Assembly: GCA_034437075.1 (NCBI GenBank)
Contig: DAOTVD010000100.1
Location: 1 to 5,052, forward strand
Direction of reading: 5' to 3'
Source: DAOTVD01 sp034437075
GTDB lineage: Bacteria > Chloroflexota > Anaerolineae > Aggregatilineales > J027
Length of the DNA: 5,052 nucleotides
Shown: positions 1-5,052 of the stretch, piece after piece
How the letters are laid out: the number at the start of each line of letters is the position of its first letter
Numbering within the stretch: position 1 is the first letter of the stretch
Notes under the pieces: model-generated
Told to the model about the DNA's origin: nothing
Seen by the model: only the letters and a program-made list of their open reading frames with translations
Database searches by the model: none
Made by a program: the position numbers and the translations under genes

Positions 1-137
1 TGGTCGGGGCGCTGGGTAATGGCGACCGTCAGATCGCCAAATTCGGCATACATGAGCGGTTCTAGGCGCGACAACAACCGCCCAGCCCGCCCACCCCCCG
101 CGCGGGGGTTTAGGATCACCAGCGTTGTTTCGAGCAT
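1..137 (-). CDS. Diacylglycerol/lipid kinase family protein, N-terminal fragment (cut by left window edge)
   Basis: Reading the minus strand from the ATG at 137 gives 45 codons without a stop, running off the window. The peptide begins MLETTLVILNPRAGGGRAGR and later reads LTVAITQRPD. A hydrophobic strand followed by N-P-x-A-G-G-G is the N-terminal nucleotide-binding signature of the DAGK catalytic domain (DgkB/YegS/BmrU group of lipid and sphingosine kinases). The T-x-R-P-(D/G) stretch about 30 residues later matches the second strand, which usually leads into G-H-A. Family members use ATP to phosphorylate a membrane lipid such as diacylglycerol on the inner membrane face. The start puts NP at residues 10-11, normal for the family, and GGAGG lies 4 bases upstream. 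The gene is transcribed divergently from the lipoprotein gene. Substrate cannot be told from this fragment, since most of the protein (about 250 residues) lies outside. Confidence 0.85.
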   Translation of the reverse strand, partial: MLETTLVILNPRAGGGRAGRLLSRLEPLMYAEFGDLTVAITQRPD

Positions 138-140
138 ACC

Positions 141-146
141 ACCTCC
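141..146 (-). promoter_or_regulatory. Ribosome binding site of the lipid kinase gene
   Basis: The minus strand reads GGAGGT directly before GGT and the ATG at 137. It is a near-perfect Shine-Dalgarno core with a short spacing (4 bases after GGAGG). It decides in favour of the ATG at 137 over the in-frame GTG at codon 7, which would sit only three codons before the NP motif. Confidence 0.65.
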
Positions 147-163
147 ATCGTCGGACATATACA

Positions 164-192
164 ATAGTACCAGTGGCCCCAGCACATGTTAT
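164..192 (-). promoter_or_regulatory. Candidate promoter of the lipid kinase gene
   Basis: On the minus strand, TGG-TACTAT (172 down to 164) is an extended -10 element. ATAACA (192-187) lies 17 bases upstream and matches four of six bases of the -35 consensus TTGACA. Transcription would start near 157, leaving about 20 bases of leader containing the GGAGGT site. The sigma-70-type reading is inference; only the motif and spacing are seen. Confidence 0.4.
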
Positions 193-195
193 GAT
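187..195 (+). promoter_or_regulatory. Candidate extended -10 promoter of the lipoprotein gene
   Basis: TGTTATGAT is a TGn plus TATGAT extended -10 element, one mismatch from TATAAT. A -35 at the matching distance (167-172, GTACCA) is poor, as is common for extended -10 promoters. The predicted transcription start near 202 would leave only about 12 bases before the ATG at 214, but a normal leader before the TTG at 241. It overlaps the -35 of the divergent minus-strand promoter. Confidence 0.4.
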
Positions 196-225
196 GAGGC
201 AGATAAAAAAGCCATGCGTCAATGC

Positions 226-231
226 AAAGGA
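226..231 (+). promoter_or_regulatory. Ribosome binding site that selects the TTG start at 241
   Basis: AAAGGA lies 9 bases before TTG at 241. The in-frame ATG at 214 has only a weak GATGAGG about 14 bases upstream. This site, with the signal peptide that starts at 241, decides the start of the lipoprotein gene. Confidence 0.5.
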
Positions 232-240
232 CAACCATCG

Positions 241-816
241 TTGAAATTGCGGTTGCCATTATACTCATTTCTAGGGGCTGTGGTATGGATGACCTTGGTC
301 GGCTGTGCGGGCGCGGACGATGCGCCAGAGGCCACGGCCAACGCTATGCCCAGTGCCGCGTTGGCGGATGACGCGCCCCCGCCCGACGATGAACCCCGCC
401 CGTATGACCCTGGCCCGTACTTCACCCCCAGCCGCCAGGCCCCCAGCAACCCAGCGGCATTTGTGCCGCCCGCCGAAGTGGGCCCCTTTACCCAAACCTA
501 CATCAGTGGACGTTGCCCCCAGCGCGACGGCTTACAAAGCCTATACCAAAACCCCGATAACAGGATCGTAATCCTGTATTGCTACCATACCCTGACGCCC
601 GCCGAGGCGCTTAGCCGCTTGCGGGGCTTGCGCGACAGTGGCGCGATTGCCGGAGAACCGATATTCTTTGAAATCCAAGATGGGAAAAGTTTTGCCCTGG
701 GCGATGCGACCCCCGGCACGCTCTACGCCTGGACGCATGAGCGCTGGGTGTTTATCGCGCATAGCCTGGGGGGGCGTGCGGCGCTGGATGCGTTTATGGA
801 GGCTTTTCCGCATTAA
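241..816 (+). CDS. Putative lipoprotein of unknown function
   Basis: From the TTG at 241 the product is 191 residues. It opens M-K-L-R-L-P-L, continues with a hydrophobic core and reaches the lipobox L19-V20-G21-C22, a textbook lipoprotein signal peptide; Cys22 would be lipidated and the protein anchored on the outer face of the cytoplasmic membrane. Residues about 23-78 are a low-complexity linker rich in Pro, Ala and Asp. Residues about 80-191 look globular, with two cysteines (92 and 114) that could form a disulfide, and end in a W-V-F...R-A-A-L-D-A-F motif. I do not recognise the family. The frame stays open upstream to an ATG at 19 and has an ATG at 214, but the former would run through the antisense kinase start and both would bury the signal peptide inside the protein. 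A strong hairpin region follows the stop. The function is unknown; export and lipidation are inferred from sequence. Confidence 0.72.
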   Translation: MKLRLPLYSFLGAVVWMTLVGCAGADDAPEATANAMPSAALADDAPPPDDEPRPYDPGPYFTPSRQAPSNPAAFVPPAEVGPFTQTYISGRCPQRDGLQSLYQNPDNRIVILYCYHTLTPAEALSRLRGLRDSGAIAGEPIFFEIQDGKSFALGDATPGTLYAWTHERWVFIAHSLGGRAALDAFMEAFPH

Positions 817-832
817 ATGATGGATCATCATT
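816..832. repeat. Perfect inverted repeat at the stop codon of the lipoprotein gene
   Basis: AATGATG-GAT-CATCATT is a perfect 7-base inverted repeat with a 3-base centre, beginning on the last base of the TAA stop. It could fold as a small AT-rich hairpin or serve as a dyad operator ahead of the receiver gene. It has no T-run after it, so it is not a classical terminator. Confidence 0.5.
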
Positions 833-836
833 CGCC

Positions 837-862
837 CGGCCACGCTGGCCCAACCGTGGCCG
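837..862. repeat. GC-rich hairpin in the spacer before the receiver gene
   Basis: CGGCCACG (837-844) pairs perfectly with CGTGGCCG (855-862) around a 10-base loop. The stem is stable, but what follows is GC-rich and not a T-run, so intrinsic termination is unlikely. It may protect or separate the transcript ends of the lipoprotein and receiver genes. The role is inference; the pairing is seen directly. Confidence 0.45.
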
Positions 863-886
863 AGGCGCCGTGCAAGCTCATGTACG

Positions 887-894
887 AAGGAGAT
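887..894 (+). promoter_or_regulatory. Ribosome binding site of the receiver gene
   Basis: AAGGAGAT is a strong Shine-Dalgarno sequence, with 10 bases between GGAG and the ATG at 903. It fixes the receiver start, because no other start precedes the conserved first beta strand. Confidence 0.7.
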
Positions 895-902
895 AGAGTA
901 CG

Positions 903-1265
903 ATGCCTCATATTCTTGTGATTGAAGATGATACCGATCTGCTGTTTTTGTATGCCACGGCCCTAGCCCAAGCTGGTTTCGAGGTTCAGCAGGCGAGCAA
1001 CGGCAAAAGTGCCCTGGCCTTGCTGCAAAAAACCGTCTATGACCTGCTGATCGTGGATTTGAATCTGCCGGATATACACGGTAGCGCGATCATTGAAGAC
1101 GTGCTGGCCAGCGAGGTGCTAGACACGGATCATATCATCGTCATCACCGCCAACGACCACCAACTCGCGCCCGTCGAAGACCTGGGCATCATGCATATTA
1201 TGGTCAAACCGGTCAGTATGGCCGATGTGGTCGGCTTGGTGGGGCGCTTGTGCGGCCAAAGCTGA
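903..1265 (+). CDS. Stand-alone response regulator receiver domain protein (CheY-like)
   Basis: The 120-residue product is a single receiver (REC) domain. The first strand HILVIEDD carries the acidic Mg2+-binding pair (Asp9, Asp10). The phosphorylation site is Asp52 in LIVDLNLPDIHG. The conserved Thr is Thr82 in VITAN and the conserved Lys is Lys102 in VKP. All key residues are present, so it should accept phosphate from a histidine kinase and switch conformation. There is no DNA-binding or enzymatic output domain: the protein ends about 18 residues after the Lys, at the end of the last helix. It must therefore act by protein contact, as a phosphorelay intermediate or a CheY/Spo0F-like switch. 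No kinase is in the window. It follows the lipoprotein gene after an 86-base spacer with two hairpins, and has a strong binding site of its own. The family call is firm; the partner is unknown. Confidence 0.95.
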   Translation: MPHILVIEDDTDLLFLYATALAQAGFEVQQASNGKSALALLQKTVYDLLIVDLNLPDIHGSAIIEDVLASEVLDTDHIIVITANDHQLAPVEDLGIMHIMVKPVSMADVVGLVGRLCGQS

Positions 1266-1287
1266 GGATGGCCCAGTAGCGTAAGTC

Positions 1288-1296
1288 TGTTACAAT
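1288..1296 (+). promoter_or_regulatory. Candidate extended -10 promoter for the serB-serA operon
   Basis: TGTTACAAT fits TGn-TATAAT with one mismatch. The -35 position (1268-1273, ATGGCC) is poor. Transcription would start near 1303, after the first possible serB ATG at 1295, which overlaps the -10 itself. If real, it starts the serB-serA-propeller operon and makes the ATG at 1337 the first usable start. Confidence 0.38.
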
Positions 1297-1336
1297 GGCC
1301 CCCTTAAACGCAAAGAACCCGAACGACAAAGACACA

Positions 1337-2203
1337 ATGACCTTACCTCCCACCCCCATGGACCGTTGGACTTCGTTCGACTTAATTTTTTTCGACTGCG
1401 ACAGCACGCTCAGCACCCTAGAAGGCATCGATGAACTAGCCCGCCTAAAGGGTAAGGAATTGCGGGTGGGCGTGCTCACCCAAAAAGCCATGGATGGCGA
1501 CCTCGATCTGGCGGAAGTTTATGGCAAACGCTTACGCGCCCTTAACCCCACCCGCACCCAGCTTGAGACCATCAAAGACCGCTACTGGGAAACCACCGTG
1601 CCGGATGCGCCCGAAATCATCGCCGCGCTGCACTGGTTGCAAAAACACGTCTACATCATCAGCGGCGGGTTGCTGGATGCCGTGCAGGGCTTCGGGGCGC
1701 GCCTGGGCGTGGCCCCCGCGCATATTCGCGCGGTCGAACTGGCCTACGATGAGCTTTCAGGCGAGTGGTGGCGCTACCACGACCAACGCGCGCGCGGCGA
1801 ACAACGCTACCTGGATTATGACGAAGGCCCCCTGACTGTGACGGCGGGTAAGCCGGACATCGTGCGCCAGTTGGCCGGGGATACCTGGGGGCGGCGCTTG
1901 TTCATCGGCGATGGCTCAAGCGATTTGGCCACCCAGGATAACGGCGTCGATCTGTTCGTGGGCTTTGGCGGGGTCGTCGCGCGCAAAAAGGTGGAGCAAG
2001 AAGCCGCCGTGTTTATCTACAGCGAGTCGTTAGCGCCTTTGCTGCCGCTCATCACGGGCCCCGAGGCGGCCACGGCCTTGCGCGCATCGGAACATGCGGC
2101 GCTGTTTGAGCGCGGGCTGGCCTTGGCGCGTGATACCGACGCCGTGCGCTTCAATCGTCCTGGCCTGGCGCAAGCCTTCCGCGCGGCGTTCGAGGGTTTG
2201 TAG
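1337..2203 (+). CDS. serB: Phosphoserine phosphatase, HAD superfamily (EC 3.1.3.3)
   Basis: SerB hydrolyses O-phospho-L-serine to L-serine, the last step of the phosphorylated serine pathway in the cytoplasm. Numbered from the ATG at 1337 (288 residues), HAD motif I is D20-C-D22-S-T, motif II is S109-G-G, the motif III Lys is K172 (GKPD), and motif IV is G191-D192-G-S-S-D196. Residues that recognise phosphoserine in known SerB enzymes are also kept: Glu29 in LEGIDELA, and Arg65 in GKRL following the T-x-K-A-M-x-G-x-L cap motif. The DLF.GFGG stretch after motif IV resembles the eukaryotic enzymes. About 45 residues beyond the usual C-terminus have no recognised role. An in-frame ATG at 1295 adds 14 residues but overlaps a candidate -10 and lacks a binding site; the ATG at 1358 is also possible, and no start has a good Shine-Dalgarno. 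The stop directly abuts the serA-like start, implying coupled expression. Function is well supported. Confidence 0.93.
   Translation: MTLPPTPMDRWTSFDLIFFDCDSTLSTLEGIDELARLKGKELRVGVLTQKAMDGDLDLAEVYGKRLRALNPTRTQLETIKDRYWETTVPDAPEIIAALHWLQKHVYIISGGLLDAVQGFGARLGVAPAHIRAVELAYDELSGEWWRYHDQRARGEQRYLDYDEGPLTVTAGKPDIVRQLAGDTWGRRLFIGDGSSDLATQDNGVDLFVGFGGVVARKKVEQEAAVFIYSESLAPLLPLITGPEAATALRASEHAALFERGLALARDTDAVRFNRPGLAQAFRAAFEGL
2192..2196 (+). promoter_or_regulatory. Ribosome binding site of the serA-like gene, inside the end of serB
   Basis: GAGGG lies 7 bases before the ATG at 2204, within the last serB codons. It supports this start and translational coupling, since the serB stop TAG (2201-2203) touches the ATG with no gap. 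Confidence 0.55.
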
Positions 2204-3817
2204 ATGCCGCAGACCATTTTGATCACAACAGCGCTCTCCGCAGATGGCCTAGCGACCCTGCGCGCGGCCCCCGATGCCGAGGTGCGCGTCATCGCGCCGA
2301 ATGCGGATGATTTCGACGCGGCCCTGGCAACCAGCACGGCGCTGGTCGTGGGGGACGATTTGCAGGTGGACGAAGGGCTGTTGGCGCGCGCGCCGGATGT
2401 GCGCGTGGTGGCCCGCGCGGGTGCCTCACTGGTGAATATCGACCTAGATGCGGCCACGCGGCGCGGCATCATCGTCATGAATACGCCGGGTGTGGACGCC
2501 GTGACCGTGGCCGAATACGTGTTCGCGCTGATGCTGGCTCTGGTGCGCGGGGTCGTCGGCGCGCACGCCGATCTGCTGGATGGGCGGCATAATCCCGCGC
2601 AATATATCGGGCGTCAATTGGCCGGCAAAACCTTGGGCATTGTGGGCCTGGGCCGCGTGGGGATGGAAGTCGCCATGCGCGCGATTGCCTTCGGGCTGGA
2701 TGTCATCGCCGCCGACCCGTATGTGGGCGAACAACATCTGACCGGGATGCGCGTTAAGCTGGTCGGTCTGGGGGAATTGCTGGGCCGGGCCGATATCATC
2801 ACGCTGCATAGCTCGCTAGTGCCCGAAACCGAGGGGTTTATCTGCGCCCAAACGCTCGCGCAGATGAAACCGGGTGTTTATCTCATCAACGCCAAGCACG
2901 CCGAATTCATCCATGTGGAGGACACGCGCGCCGCGCTAGAAAGCGGGCATCTGGCCGGGCTGGCCCTGGATGACTTCGCGCCAGAGGGCCTGGCCGCGCA
3001 TCCGCTCATCGGGCATCCGCGCGTGATCCATACCCAGCGCATGCGCTCTAACACCGCCGAGGCCCAGCACGACCTCAGCAGCCTGTTGGCGCCCCAAATC
3101 CTGGATGCCTTGCGCGGCCACGATTACCGCAATACGGTCAATTTGCCCTTTATGCCCGGCCAGGAATACGAGAAGATCGCGCCGCAAATGCGCCTCGGCC
3201 AACATATCGGCGCGCTGTTGCATCATCTGGGGCGGCGCGCGCCCGTGGAAAAGGTGGAGGTCAACCTGAGCGGTGAGGAAATGCGCGGCTTGATGAAGCC
3301 CTTCACCGTCGCAATTTTGGTCGGCTTGTTGCGCCCGGCCCTGGGTGAGGCGCTGAATTTCATCAATGCGCCCGTCATCGCTGCCGAACGCGGCATTGCC
3401 GTGAGCCAGAGCAAAGCGCTGTCCCTGGATGCCTACCCGAATCTGGTGGGGTGCCGGGTGCATTGGGCGGATGGCGGGTCGCTCTTGGTGAATGGCGCGC
3501 TGTTCAACCAGACCGAGCCGCGCATCGTGCAGATTGATCAGTACCGCACCGATTTCGCGCCGCAGGGCGTGCTGCTCATTATGGGCAGTTACGACGTGCC
3601 CGGTGTGATCGGTACAGTCGGCACGTTCATGGCCGATCAAGGGATCAATATCGCGGCCTGGCGCACTAGCCGCGCCGAAAAAGGCGGCCAAACCCTGACG
3701 GCTATCAGCATTGATACGCCCCTGGGGGCAGATGGGTTAGCGGCATTGCGCGCGCATGACTTCGTGCGCCATGCCACTCAGATCGTATTTGATGACAAAC
3801 CAAGCGAGGATGAATGA
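2204..3817 (+). CDS. SerA-family 2-hydroxyacid dehydrogenase (D-3-phosphoglycerate dehydrogenase-like) with altered active site
   Basis: The 537-residue protein has the long SerA architecture (family about 525-530). It has a split substrate domain (about 1-100 and 285-315), a NAD-binding Rossmann domain with G148-L-G150-R-V-G153 and Asp171 ending the second strand (NAD preference), an intervening ASB domain (about 315-455), and a C-terminal ACT domain (about 456-530, D-V-P-G-V-I-G...GINIA) that in SerA senses serine. Canonical SerA oxidises 3-phosphoglycerate to 3-phosphohydroxypyruvate. Here the active site departs from the family. The catalytic Arg of NAARGG is His232 (NAKHAE), and the catalytic His of TPHLGAST is Arg279 (TQRMRSNT). 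The catalytic Glu261 remains. The Arg-Ser phosphate-binding pair near residue 50 is Gly-Asp, and DNVD near residue 77 has lost its Asp. The rest aligns closely without frameshift. The gene follows serB and overlaps the propeller gene. The fold is certain; 3-phosphoglycerate dehydrogenase activity is doubtful, so I give no symbol. Confidence 0.9.
   Translation: MPQTILITTALSADGLATLRAAPDAEVRVIAPNADDFDAALATSTALVVGDDLQVDEGLLARAPDVRVVARAGASLVNIDLDAATRRGIIVMNTPGVDAVTVAEYVFALMLALVRGVVGAHADLLDGRHNPAQYIGRQLAGKTLGIVGLGRVGMEVAMRAIAFGLDVIAADPYVGEQHLTGMRVKLVGLGELLGRADIITLHSSLVPETEGFICAQTLAQMKPGVYLINAKHAEFIHVEDTRAALESGHLAGLALDDFAPEGLAAHPLIGHPRVIHTQRMRSNTAEAQHDLSSLLAPQILDALRGHDYRNTVNLPFMPGQEYEKIAPQMRLGQHIGALLHHLGRRAPVEKVEVNLSGEEMRGLMKPFTVAILVGLLRPALGEALNFINAPVIAAERGIAVSQSKALSLDAYPNLVGCRVHWADGGSLLVNGALFNQTEPRIVQIDQYRTDFAPQGVLLIMGSYDVPGVIGTVGTFMADQGINIAAWRTSRAEKGGQTLTAISIDTPLGADGLAALRAHDFVRHATQIVFDDKPSEDE
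3806..3810 (+). promoter_or_regulatory. Ribosome binding site of the propeller gene, inside the end of the serA-like gene
   Basis: GAGGA lies 6 bases before the ATG at 3817 and 3 bases before the ATG at 3814. The spacing favours 3817 as the start. Both starts overlap the serA-like stop TGA (3815-3817). Confidence 0.5.
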
Positions 3818-5052
3818 TGCGACAAAGTATGGCGGTAATTTTGGTGATTTGTTTGCTCTTGGCGACGGCGGGAACCGGGCTGGCCCAAACCGAAGACGCT
3901 TTTCGTGTGATTTATGTCAACGCGGATGGCCAAATCGTAGCGCTAGAGCCCGACAGCGGCGCGCAAGATGTTTTGTTAACGTTTGATGACCCGCTGAGCC
4001 GCGCGTTTGGCTTTCATGTGACGGGGGAGGCGCATCTGGCGGTTTTTGTGCGCGGGCTAGACCCCGCCCAACCCACCTATGAACTGTACGTGCTGCGCCT
4101 CTCCGATGGCCAGGTGATCTGGGAGCAAGATTTGCTGCCGCCGGGCTTCAGCATCCCCGCAGACGCGCCGGGTGACCCCGCCTACGAGTTGCCGCGCGCG
4201 CTGGGTGCCGTGGAGTGGTCGCCCGAGGGGCAATATCTGGCGTTCATCGGCGCGGGGGATACAGACCCCGTCACCGCTGATGTCTATGTGTATACGCCTG
4301 TGTCGCACAGCATCATCGCCACGTATGAACTGCCCAATACGGCGGTTGAATTGCATTGGGCGCCGAATGGCTTGCGCCTGCTCTTTAACGAAGTCCGCTC
4401 GTTTGGGCAGGGTGGCGAGGGCTACGCCCTGGACGGCTATTATCTGGCGGACTTTTCGGCAGACGGCGAAGTGACCCGCTTGGATGACCTCGCCACGCCC
4501 GAGGGTGACGGGCCGCTTTTCGTGGTCGGCTGGGAGAATTCCGAAGCATTTTACTGGGCACCCCTAGATTTCGACACCTTCGGCGCGCAGGGTTTGTTTC
4601 GCTATGAATTCACCGAGCAGGGGGCGAGTATAGAGGAATGGCTGCCCGAGCGCATCAGCACTAACGTGCCGGTGTTGGATCCTGCCACGGATGCGCTGGC
4701 CTTCACGGTGCCCGAAGCGCGCGAGAATAACCTCGTGCCGGGCGCGTACATCTGGCCGCCGGACGAGGACTTGCCCGTGTTGCTGCAAACAGGCAATTTC
4801 ACTTGGGTGGAGGCCGTGCGCCCTGGTCAATTCCAATTCGAAACCCTGGATGGTAGTTACCTGGTCGATGTGGCGACGCAAGACCTGCGCGCCTTGCCCG
4901 CGCATGATTTCGGCGCGTTTGTCTCGCCCATTTCGGGGGTAGACCTGGTGGCCCTGGCCCGCGAAGATGGCTTATACGTCAGCCAGATCAGCAGCGACAA
5001 TGCCGAATTGGTCTGGCCGGGCGAGACGCAAGTGCCCATCTGGTCGCCGGAC
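3817..5052 (+). CDS. Secreted WD40-like (PD40/TolB-type) beta-propeller protein, C-terminus cut by right window edge
   Basis: The frame is open from 3814 to the last base, 412 codons from the ATG at 3817. The N-terminus is a Sec signal peptide: M-R-Q, a hydrophobic core (AVILVICLLLATAG), and a G-L-A cleavage site before Q-T-E-D, at about residue 23. The mature part has the strand pattern of propeller blades. Clear blade signatures are VEWSPEGQYLAF (residue about 132) and LHWAPNGLRLLF (about 179), and a further WSPD lies at the window edge. Between them come Asp- and Gly-rich turns and aromatic strands such as YELYVLRLSDGQVIW. PD40 and TolB-like propellers usually act in the envelope as protein- or ligand-binding scaffolds; no catalytic motif is seen. 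The start overlaps the stop of the serA-like gene, so it is probably translated with it, an unexpected pairing of an exported protein with serine enzymes. Whether the complete protein has a further domain or anchor cannot be seen. Confidence 0.85.
   Translation, partial: MRQSMAVILVICLLLATAGTGLAQTEDAFRVIYVNADGQIVALEPDSGAQDVLLTFDDPLSRAFGFHVTGEAHLAVFVRGLDPAQPTYELYVLRLSDGQVIWEQDLLPPGFSIPADAPGDPAYELPRALGAVEWSPEGQYLAFIGAGDTDPVTADVYVYTPVSHSIIATYELPNTAVELHWAPNGLRLLFNEVRSFGQGGEGYALDGYYLADFSADGEVTRLDDLATPEGDGPLFVVGWENSEAFYWAPLDFDTFGAQGLFRYEFTEQGASIEEWLPERISTNVPVLDPATDALAFTVPEARENNLVPGAYIWPPDEDLPVLLQTGNFTWVEAVRPGQFQFETLDGSYLVDVATQDLRALPAHDFGAFVSPISGVDLVALAREDGLYVSQISSDNAELVWPGETQVPIWSPD

Noticed and set aside
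19..240. An upstream extension of the lipoprotein frame from the ATG at 19.
   Set aside because: It is antisense to the well-supported lipid kinase start, crosses the promoter region, is compositionally odd, and would place the lipoprotein signal in mid-protein.
742..816. The stretch AHSLGGRAALDAF at the end of the lipoprotein looks like the GHSLGG nucleophile elbow of lipases.
   Set aside because: The protein ends about 18 residues later, leaving no room for the acid and His of an alpha/beta hydrolase, and the preceding domain has no hydrolase core. Chance similarity is more likely.
816..862. Rho-independent terminator after the lipoprotein gene.
   Set aside because: Both hairpins are real pairings, but neither is followed by a run of T.
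882..902. GTAC copies on both sides of the receiver ribosome binding site as an RNA thermometer or sequestering hairpin.
   Set aside because: The stem would be only four base pairs with a loop of about 12 bases, too weak to claim.
2870..3060. A frameshift or sequencing error as the cause of the missing catalytic Arg and His in the SerA-like protein.
   Set aside because: Flanking residues align in frame on both sides of each altered motif with no length change, and the alternative frames do not restore NAARGG or TPHLGAST.
2936..3691. A 251-codon open frame on the minus strand opposite the serA-like gene.
   Set aside because: It is a shadow of GC-rich coding sequence. The plus strand carries clear ASB and ACT domains and the minus-strand product has no recognisable motif.
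4057..5039. Several minus- and plus-strand open frames inside the propeller gene.
   Set aside because: They are out-of-frame shadows; the frame starting at 3817 is continuously open and carries a signal peptide and repeated blade motifs.
1..5052. CRISPR arrays, tRNA or rRNA genes, insertion sequences, phage or defence genes.
   Set aside because: I looked on both strands and saw no repeat-spacer pattern, cloverleaf, transposase motif or defence-type domain.

Overview
The window is GC-rich and densely coded. It reads as an ordinary chromosomal segment of an environmental bacterium. The mix of genes (a long-form SerA-type protein with ACT domain, an archaeal/eukaryotic-flavoured SerB, a secreted WD40-like propeller protein, a Pro/Ala/Asp-rich lipoprotein, an isolated receiver domain) would suit the Chloroflexota (Anaerolineae-like). 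That assignment is an impression from gene style; no rRNA or marker gene is present to prove it.

Layout. Bases 1-137, minus strand: the first 45 codons of a lipid (diacylglycerol-type) kinase gene cut by the left edge. Bases 138-240: a divergent control region in which two extended -10 promoters appear to interlock. Bases 241-816, plus strand: a lipoprotein of unknown function that most likely starts at a TTG codon. Bases 817-902: a short spacer with two perfect hairpins, then a strong ribosome binding site. Bases 903-1265: a stand-alone CheY-like receiver. Bases 1266-1336: a spacer with a candidate promoter. Bases 1337-5052: a tightly packed plus-strand operon of serB (phosphoserine phosphatase), a serA-like gene starting on the base after the serB stop, and a secreted beta-propeller protein whose start overlaps the serA stop and which runs off the right edge. 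There is no gene-free stretch longer than about 100 bases.

How the genes fit together. SerB and a SerA-type 2-hydroxyacid dehydrogenase are the last and first steps of the phosphorylated serine pathway, so serine synthesis is the obvious theme. The SerB keeps every catalytic and substrate-recognition residue I can check. The SerA-like protein keeps its NAD-binding fold, intervening domain and ACT domain, but two of three catalytic residues and the phosphate-binding Arg-Ser pair of 3-phosphoglycerate dehydrogenases are replaced. In an ungapped comparison the catalytic Arg has become His and the catalytic His has become Arg. This altered active site beside an intact SerB is the most interesting observation in the window. 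I see no mobile element, CRISPR array, tRNA, rRNA or defence system.
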